A stretch of DNA of 64,000 nt from Dryomyza anilis (lineage: Eukaryota > Arthropoda > Insecta > Diptera > Dryomyzidae): assembly GCA_951804985.1 (NCBI GenBank), contig OX638133.1:72484367-72548366 (forward strand), read 5' to 3'. Positions 56,541-64,000 of the stretch are shown piece by piece (within the stretch, counting starts at the first letter, position 1; the number at the start of each line of letters is the position of its first letter). The position numbers were made by a program, and so were the translations under genes. Under the pieces are notes generated by a model that saw only the letters and a list, made by a program, of their open reading frames with translations, searched no databases and was not told the origin of the DNA.

Positions 56541-58045
56541 TCTATATATATCTATCTATATATATAAAAATGAAATGTCCTGTGTGTGCCAGAGCATCTC
56601 GGGAAAACGAACCGACGGATTTGCCTGATTCTTTTTGTATTTTGTTCGTATCAATGCAAGAGTGGTAAATCGAAAAAATCTAAAGTTGACCCTAGGAACT
56701 TAAAATTTAAACTGGGCGTTGATTTCCCGACGTGAGAGCTCACTACGAAGGGATTTTTTGAAATTTGCCTCCTAAGGTACAAATATCTGTAAGATAGCCA
56801 CAGTCATGAAATTGGGCTCAGTAATATATTTTGTTGTTGTTTATATTTTTGCTAAATGTGGGCGGAATTTGATAAAGAGGCGTGTCACTTTCCATATAAC
56901 CATAACTTTAGAAATGCTATAACTCCTGACCAGAGTTATGGAAATTGAAACAAATGTGCATATTAAAAAGTAGAATCGTCACGTAGAATGTGGGCGGGAT
57001 TGTATAAAGGGCCGTGAAACCTTTCGTATAACAAAAACTTTAAAAATGCTATAATTTCTGACATACTAAGGGTGGAGTTATGAAAATCAAATCAAATGTT
57101 CATATTTAAAACTCCAATCATCACGTAAAGTATTAAAGTGATTGGACAATGGGTCGTGGCACCTCTCATATAAAAAAAACTTTATAATTGCTATAACTCT
57201 TTATCTACTAAGAGCAGAGTTAAAAAAAATGAAAGAAAATATTATATTAAACACGTAGAATCAGGGCTGGAAAAAAATCCGAATACTTTGTGAAAAAAAT
57301 TCACCGTCTTGGATCTGGAAGCCGTTTTCTTCTATATACTGAATTAGTCATATGGAGGAGATAATGAAACGGTCTAAGTGCCTGATCAAATCTATTTTGA
57401 ATTTCCTCTTTATAACACGAAAACTCTTCAGAACCTATTAGATTCAATGAATATCTACCGCTTTAAAAATTGGCATAGAATTGACTTGAATTAAATCCAT
57501 GGTTTCGGCGACTACATCATTAACTTATTAGGATCTACATAAAGGCCTATTTGGCTTATATAAGATATGAATCATTTTAATACCATTTTCACCAGAGATT
57601 TCATCCAGCAGTGGTTCAAATAATTATTTTCGATTTGGTGGTTTATAACAAATTCTTAAATTTTCAAAACATAAATTTTCAAAAAAGCGGATGGGTTTTT
57701 TGGGAGTAGAGAGCCCTGCGTAGAATTTGGATGGAATTGGACAATGGGGCGTGACACCTCCCATATAACAAAAATTTTAAAAATGCTTAAACTGCTGACT
57801 TATTAAGAGCAGAGTTGTACAAATCGAAACAAAGGATAATTTTTAAAAATTTTAATAGCTACGTGGAATTTGATCGAGATTGGAAAAGGGGCATGGCACT
57901 ATGATCAATGTGGGCGGGAAAAAAGCGACGTAGGCATGCACTAAAAAGGGAAAAAGGGGCGTAAATGTATCCACACTTTAAAAACGATATAGTTTTACAA
58001 TTACAAAAACTTAGCACGAGCGAAGCTGTGAACGGGTCCAGCTAG
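56541..58045 (+). mobile_element. Helitron-like element, copy 6, both ends present
   Basis: Starts in TCTATATATA (56541). It ends CACGAGCGAAGCTGTG (hairpin, about 6-bp stem with GAA loop), ACGGGTCCAG, CTAG (58042-58045), then T. Inside, a module with GTGGGCGGGATTG, AAAGGGGCGTGGCACC-like words and CATATAAC.AAACTTTA..AATGCTATAAC repeats about five times in diverged form. A hAT MITE (57262-57718) is nested. No Rep/helicase gene. Confidence 0.7.
57262..57718. mobile_element. hAT-type MITE, family R
   Basis: A 457-bp element with short inverted ends CAGGGCT and AGCCCTG, flanked by perfect 8-bp duplications CGTAGAAT (57254-57261, 57719-57726). The CAGGG end and 8-bp duplication are typical of hAT. 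The interior is non-coding. Confidence 0.9.
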
Positions 58046-60859
58046 TATACATATATAACTGTTGTATCTCACGCCGTTCTTCCTAAGACTGTACATTAGG
58101 CCGGGTCGGTCTTCATAGTCCAAAACGAAAAAAAAAAAATGTTTTTGGTACACGCCAAAAACCGCCAAAACAGTTTTTTTCGTTATAGCTTTGTTATTTG
58201 ATATCCGATCAAGAAGTTTTATATACCGTTGAAAATGTGTCAGCGGTTAACACATTTGTCCCTTAGGTTGAATTGACCTCCGAGGTCACCATCGAGAAAA
58301 AGTCAAAAACACAAAAAATATATTTTTTTTTATCCTTTAAAACCGCCAAAATCGTTTTCACTTAAACACTTTATTTGTAACTTTTTTGTTTATGAACCAA
58401 AGTAAATAGTTATTGATTCAACAATTATAGTATTTAATGGGATGTACCTATTAAAATAATAATTTATCATATTGACTATTTTGAATAGCAAAAAACTATT
58501 GACTGATTTTTCTTATAGTGTTCTTTCCCATGCAGATCCATCTAAGATTGCATTCTAGTTTTTATTACATAGTGTTTTCTTAAATATATCATTCTAATAA
58601 TTATTTTCCCAGACATTTCCATCATGGACATTTCTTCCTCAATCAGTTATTTTTTGAATGTTTTTCCAATAGTGTCCAATCACAAAACAAATGTTTTGAG
58701 ATGCCGAAGAAATTTTTCGATATCTAGTTCTCACACTGATAATTAAGGAAACGTACACACTATCAAAACAATCGACAGATATCGAAACGACAAATCAAAT
58801 TTATATCACGAGATCAGAATAGTTCGAGTTATGGAATAAATTAAATATCGTTTCTGACAAAAATAAAAAATTGAAATATAGCACCCTAAGTTAAAAATAA
58901 TAGAAATAAAACAAATTATTGGTAGTATCGCATATCGCAACGAAATAACACCCTTAATTAGCAGTGTTTCTGCGTTATGATGAACTGTTTTGACTATTTC
59001 GTTACCTAGTTTGGGCTGTTATTTTCTTCGGTCTTATTTCATAGAGAATATCCTTCTCAGATAGTAGGTAGTTCTTTCATAAATAATTATTTCTTAATCG
59101 GTACGTTCCACCACAGTCATTTAAAAAATGCTTACTACCTAGTTCTTTTGATATTTTTTTGAAAGTGCTTTGTTAGATAGTTCTCATTTGTCAGATAATC
59201 CGAAAATATTTTTAAATAGTTTGTCGCAAGTTTTTTTTATTCTCGGTCCATTATTACTATGACAGTTATTCCTATACGACGGAAAATTTTTATAAGTGTA
59301 TTTTTCTCTGTTACAGATTCGTTTGTTTTTTATTTTTTTTTTTTTGTTGTTGTCCGCACTTTCGCTATTCTTATGACTCATTTCAAACTTTGCTGCCTAC
59401 AATATCCCATCTGCCTAGTGTATGGACTACTCTCCACGAAGGGATTTAGTGCGTCGCACTACGTGACTTATTTCAACGCCTGCTGGAAAATAACGAGGCG
59501 TTTGTTATTGCCATTGGATTTGGGATTTGAGCTGTTTATCCCACTTTACCCTATTCCTCAACATGTTTCCAACTAATGCAGCACTTTCCCAACACTTTTG
59601 TATATTCGTACACAGCAAATCTGTTGTTTTTCTCAAAGTTTTTCGAAAATATATTAAACGCTGATTTAATGCATAAAATCATGCATTTATTCACTTCGTT
59701 AAATGCTTGAAATGCGCTGAATACGCATTTAAAAAGTTTCCCGTTTGATAAATTATGAAATTAAGGCGCTATTGTGTGGTCACATTATGAGTCTTTTCTC
59801 AGAATTTAAGTTTATTCATAAGAAAAACCTTTTAGCTTTTCTTTATAATACAAATCGCTTTGGCAGCTATCCAATTTTGGTACTTATAATTGAAATACAA
59901 ATATAGAAGAGCATGGTTGAAGTATATACAGGTAGAGTCATCTTTCTTTCGGCGCCATTTACTTTTATTTGAAAACTGTTTCAAAGACTCAACATTTGTT
60001 TACGAAAAATTTAAAACAAAACATCAATGCATTGTACAAATTCATATACAAATTGAAACTCAAAATTTTAAAATAAATACATTTCAACATGTTGGACATT
60101 TTCAAGCTGCCTTTGGGCTCTAGAAGAACACCGCAGTTTATAACAAAAGTGAAAAAGTGAATTTGTGAAATTTTAATAAATTTTCGAAATTTAAATGCAA
60201 AAAACATAACCTTGAAATAATGTTTAAATTGACAATTAATTGTTGTATTTTTTAAATTTTCTTATTGACATTCTCAGCATAGTGTATGCCAACTAAATGT
60301 CTAGATGAACTAACCTGTATATACTTCAACCATGTAGAAAAGAGCTATTTAAAAAAGAATTTTAAAAATTATAATAATTTAATTTAAGTAACAATTTTGA
60401 CAGAGTACTATTTATCACTTTATTGTTTTCATTCGAAATACATTTCCACTGAATATTATATTGTATATTTGTATTTCGTAATGTAAAAAAATGCCTTTGT
60501 TTCCCTTTATGTTTAACAAAACAACAATACGAATTTGCTGCTTTTAGCAATATGCATTACATTGATTAATTTCTGACACAGGTAGTTCCTGCGTAGGTAA
60601 AACCTGCGTTTTCTGTTTTTATTCTTAATAGTGAAATATTTTTCATTTTGATTATTACACACTCAGAAAATATCTCTTTATAAATCTATTACAAACGGTC
60701 CTCCTCTTTCAATAATACTACTATTACAAACTTTATTTAAATAAAATCCATTCTCTAAAAGCTGAGAACGATATGTCGAGGGTGACATCGAACGCTAAGT
60801 TTTAGTTTAACCCATTATCGAAATATTATACACTCAGATTATTGCTGCAGGAAAATTTA
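58046..60859. other. Intergenic DNA, no gene supported
   Basis: A fragment of MITE G lies inverted at about 58437-58520. The part 58090-58330 has AACCGCCAAAA twice and is of mixed composition. Open frames such as 59259-59576 (105 codons) have no recognised domain. GGTAGTTCCTGCGTAGG at 60580 is isolated. No exon chain could be built. Confidence 0.45.
58437..58520 (-). mobile_element. MITE G fragment
   Basis: ATTAAAATAATAATTTATCATATTGACTATTTT and AATAGCAAAAAACTATT match the complement of the interior of 6777-6965. Both TIRs are missing. Confidence 0.65.
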
Positions 60860-61615
60860 CCGGTTAGAAATCCCGGTGATTGATAGTAAAATACTGGGAA
60901 TGAACTGGTCTATCATCATTAATGTAAATAAATGGGGTGATCTGTAACGAAATTTTGAGAAAATCAATGATAAATTCAAATTTGTATTTTTATTTTTGTA
61001 AAATTCAACTTTACGTACATTATAGAAAAGGAAGAAATCATTGGGTTCGAATACCATTGATATACCATTGAAAAGTTAATTTAATTGTCTAAAGAAATAG
61101 TGAAAAATTTAAATTAATTTATCAACATTTTATACTTTATAACCAATTTTCATCACTAGGTTTTGTCAGTAATATGCATCTCTTAAACATACTGTATCTT
61201 AATAATAATAACAATAATAGTTTGGCGCTACAGTCTTCTAAGAACTTCGGCCGAGCTCTCACACCATTTTGAGCTGTGCATGTTATATTTGTACTCAAAG
61301 TGGTGGGACCTACAGTTTAATGCCGAATCAGAACGACGGGTGAGAGCTTTTCATAGATAATGTTTTACTCTCGTAGGTTTGCCATTTACTGCCGTGAGGT
61401 AGTGCGGTATAGAAAGAATGTTGATAGCCCCAATCTAGGCTTGAACCTGGGACTTTTCGGCTTGCAGTCTACGCACTAACCTTGAGCTACCGACGCTGTA
61501 TCTTAAACTGGGTGCAAACTTAGGCACTTTTGAAATATTTTATTTTCTTTTTGAGTCATAGAATAACCCCATGAATTATTGACATCGATGAACTAAACAC
61601 CCTGTATATTGGTTA
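60860..61615 (+). repeat. Interspersed repeat family T, copy 2 (SINE-interrupted)
   Basis: Aligned in order with T copy 1 (13930-15180): GATCTGTAACGAAATTTTGAG, AAAATCAATGATAAATTC, AAGGAAGAAATCATTGGG, GATATACCATTGAAAAG, AAACTGGGTGCAAAC and GAGTCATAGAATAACCCC. It carries a SINE where copy 1 is empty and lacks the DINE element of copy 1. Confidence 0.75.
61203..61495 (-). mobile_element. tRNA-derived SINE, copy 4, with 11-bp target duplication
   Basis: Reverse orientation with (AAT)n tail, TAGTTTGGCGCTACAGTCTT and AACTTCGGCCGAGCTCTCAC, ending in GAGCTACCGACG. It is flanked by CTGTATCTTAA on both sides (61192-61202, 61496-61506). Repeat T copy 1 has a single CTGTATTTTAA here. This defines the ends of the SINE, which runs about 293 bp. 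Confidence 0.92.
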
Positions 61616-61697
61616 ATATAAAGATGCAAATGTCATACTTTTATGTACGCTCGAATTATCTACAACAGTTATGAAATCAGAGCACACTGAAAATATG

Positions 61698-63327
61698 GAG
61701 GGATCACTTCTCTAAACTGCTGACCGGTGATGATGACCTCAATTCCACCGATAGAAAAGCAAACCCGGCAACCCCAATACTTGATGACGACGTTGAGATT
61801 CCGCCACCCGACCATGACGAGGTCAGAACAGCCATGCTCGGCTGAAAAACAACAAAGCCGCAGTTGCTGATGGCCTGCCTGCTGAATTGTTTAAGACCGG
61901 AGGCGAAGAGCTAATAGAGAGCATGCACGAGCTCGTAAGCAGAATATGGTCGGATGAAAGCATGCCAAGTGACTGGAACCTCAGTGTACTCTGCCCAATC
62001 CTTAAGAAAGGGGATCCCACTAGCTGCGCCAACTACCGTGGGATCAGCCTACTCAATATCGCATACAAGGTTCTATCGAGCGTATTATGTGAAAGACTGA
62101 AGCCCATCGTCAACAGACTGATTGGACCTTATCAGTGCGGCTTCAGACCTGGAAAGTCCACCATAGACCAGATTTTCACATTGCGCCTAATCCAGGAAAA
62201 GACCCTAGAAAAACAGATCGACACCTACCACCTATAAAGCCGCCTTCGACACTCCGATAAGGGAACGCCGCAATGTCTGAGTTCGGTATACCTGCGAAAC
62301 TTATAAGGCTTTGCAGGATGACCCTGAGCAACACACGTTGCTCAGTGAGAATAGGAAAAGACCTCTCCGAGCCATTTCATACCGAACGAGGTTTCAGACA
62401 GGGTGACTCCCTATCGTGCGACTTTTTTAACTTATTGATGGAGAAAATAGTTCGAGCTGCCGAACTCCGTCAAAGCGGCACTATCCTCAACAAAAGTGTC
62501 ATGCTGCTCGCATATGCCGACGATATTGATATCATTGGCAGGAGCACACGAGCAGCCAGCGCAGCATTCTCCAGAAAGAGTCGCGTCGAATGGGTCTAGC
62601 GGTGAACGAGGACAAGACGAAGTTCCTTGTGTCAACAAGCAAAAAAGAGTCCGTGCGTCTTGGACAAAAAGCTGATTTTGACACCCACAAGTTCGACATT
62701 GTGAAGGACTTCGTCTATCTGGGATCCAGCGTAAACAGCAACAACGACGTCAGCCTGGAGATCAAACGGAGAATAACTCTTGCCAACAGGTGCTACTTTG
62801 GGCTCAGTAGGCAATTGAGAAGCAGAGCCCTCTCTCGCCGGACAAAAATAACGCTCTACAAGTCACTCATCATGCCCGTCCTACTTTATGGTGCAGAAAC
62901 ATGGACGCTGGCCACCACCGATGAGAGAGTACTGGGAGCGTTCGAGAGAAAGATTCTCCGTAAAATCTTTGTCCCTATCTGCTTTGCTAACGAGTATCGA
63001 ATCAGGATGAACCACGAGCTGTATGAGTTATTCAACGACATTGACATAGTCAAGCGCATCAAGATCCAGCGGCTTCGCTGGCTAGGTCATGTCGAACGAA
63101 TGGATGAAAACACTCCAGCCAAGAAGGTGCTTGAATCGAAACTCGAAGGTGGACAGCGTAGAAGAGGGCGTCCAAATCTGCGTTGGAAAGACCAAGTTGA
63201 GGACAACCTGGCAACGCTTGGTATTTCTAACTGGCGTCAGCGCGCGCAAAGCAGATCCGACTGGCGCGGCTTCATCTCAGCGGCCAAAACCGACCCACGG
63301 TTGTAAGGGCCATTTAAGTAAGTAAGT
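61698..63327 (+). mobile_element. RTE-like non-LTR retrotransposon, truncated copy 2
   Basis: Covers the second half of ORF2 from just before the RT domain to the 3' tail of AAGTAAGTAAGT type after the stop at 63304. Small deletions break the frame: at about 61842, at 62235-62238 (nine bases present in copy 1 are missing) and at 62574. The endonuclease domain and 5' end are absent. Composition is markedly more GC-rich than the flanks, as expected for a recently inserted coding element. Confidence 0.88.
61887..63306 (+). pseudogene. Reverse transcriptase plus C-terminal domain, frameshifted
   Basis: Three consecutive frames: 61887-62237 (ILKKGDPTSCANYRGISLLN and CGFRPGKSTIDQ, RT fingers), 62273-62599 (RGFRQGDSLSCDFFN and AYADDIDIIG, palm with catalytic aspartates) and 62590-63306 (NEDKTKFLV thumb; LYGAETWTL; ERKILRKIF; RLRWLGHVERMD; GRPNLRWKDQVEDNL). 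The C-terminal part is the domain typical of RTE-like ORF2 proteins. The breaks make it non-functional. Confidence 0.85.
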
Positions 63328-64000
63328 ATGAAATCATTCTAATAGTGTATAAAATATGTCAATTATCTCAAACATGGTTACTGCACAAATTCCAAAACAA
63401 ATAATTCAATAAAAATAAATTCAATTCATTCTGTCTACGTGAGGCATCCGCCGCCACCCTAACCTAATCTAACATGGTAATTATAATCATTTTGTAGTTC
63501 ATATGTAATTACAAAATTTTTGTCACTTTTAAGAAAATACATGAAAATGAGCCTGTATTTATTATATTAACATCTTAAAAAATATTTTTTTGTACATAAT
63601 ATTAGAATTGCATTAATATCGATACCTGATCAAAATAGCATGGGTATTTAAATATTTTTGCTGAAGAAAAAGCACGACCATATCGCAAAGTACATAAAAT
63701 GTCGATGTTTTCAATGAATATTCTAAGACAACTTTTAAGAGATATTGGTATGTTTGCGGAATACATTATTATGATTTATCAATTTAATGTTTGCTTACAT
63801 TTAATACTGTGTCACACTGATGAGCATTATTGTGTGTTATTATTGTTGCACGCTAAGAAAAATCTGCTTGCAGGCAAATAATTGGCTGTTACTTCTAAAT
63901 CAAAATTTGGTATTTAATTTATAACTTAAGGTTTTATATTATTAAAAACATATTTATTTTAAATGTCCATTTAAATGTCAAAACATATTGTAGCAAACAT
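63328..64000. other. AT-rich DNA, no gene seen
   Basis: No gene or repeat recognised up to the window edge. A small open frame at 63699-63881 has no recognised domain. Confidence 0.4.

Noticed and set aside
59259..59576. 105-codon frame as a gene
   Set aside because: Starts in a poly-T/Phe run, no domain or homologous copy, and no flanking exon structure.

Overview
The window is AT-rich, repeat-packed eukaryotic DNA. Spliced introns with GT/AG borders, an arthropod initiator (TCAGT), DINE-1/INE-1-like repeats and mobile elements of insect type point to a dipteran, most likely a higher fly with a large genome. The species cannot be named from the sequence alone. There is no operon structure, no bacterial feature and no convincing tRNA or rRNA gene.

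Only one host protein-coding gene can be supported. It is a five-exon gene on the + strand (45917-48490) for a 446-residue secreted fibrinogen-related protein: signal peptide, long coiled coil, C-terminal fibrinogen-like domain. All exon junctions keep frame, and the reconstructed C-terminus carries the family signature. An initiator, an AT-rich TATA-like stretch and two GATAAG motifs lie just upstream. A nest of mobile elements ends about 250 bases before the start codon.

Almost everything else that can be recognised is mobile DNA, in at least twenty families. There are two broken RTE-like non-LTR retrotransposons (1688-2716, 61698-63327) and three solo LTRs (11733-12136, 27147-27597, 41697-42228). 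Four copies of a tRNA-derived SINE are present. DINE-1-like elements fall into two subfamilies with (GTCT)n centres. A Helitron-like family ends in hairpin plus CTAG and has tandem-repeat cores. Three hAT-type elements have perfect 8-bp target duplications, and many TIR elements show TA, TAAT or other target duplications. They are deeply nested, and several nests can be dated because another copy of the host repeat in the same window is an empty site.

Layout: 1-3.3 kb intergenic DNA with an RTE remnant; 3.3-6.6 kb a nested TIR cluster; 6.8-9.1 kb TIR elements; 11.7-15.2 kb LTR, DINE, SINE and a foldback MITE; 15.2-26.8 kb four Helitron-like copies, a 1.4-kb decamer satellite and a TIR element between direct repeats; 27-37.2 kb solo LTR, DINE and a five-family nest; 38-45.7 kb Helitron-like, solo LTR and the nest abutting the gene; 45.9-48.6 kb the gene; 49.2-52.5 kb DINE and a TIR element with a repeated near-palindromic 16-mer; 53-58 kb SINE, hAT and Helitron-like nests; 60.8-63.3 kb a SINE-interrupted repeat and the second RTE copy.

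Family letters (A to W) are local names used only in this annotation. All repeat boundaries were read by eye and may be off by several bases unless a target-site duplication is quoted.
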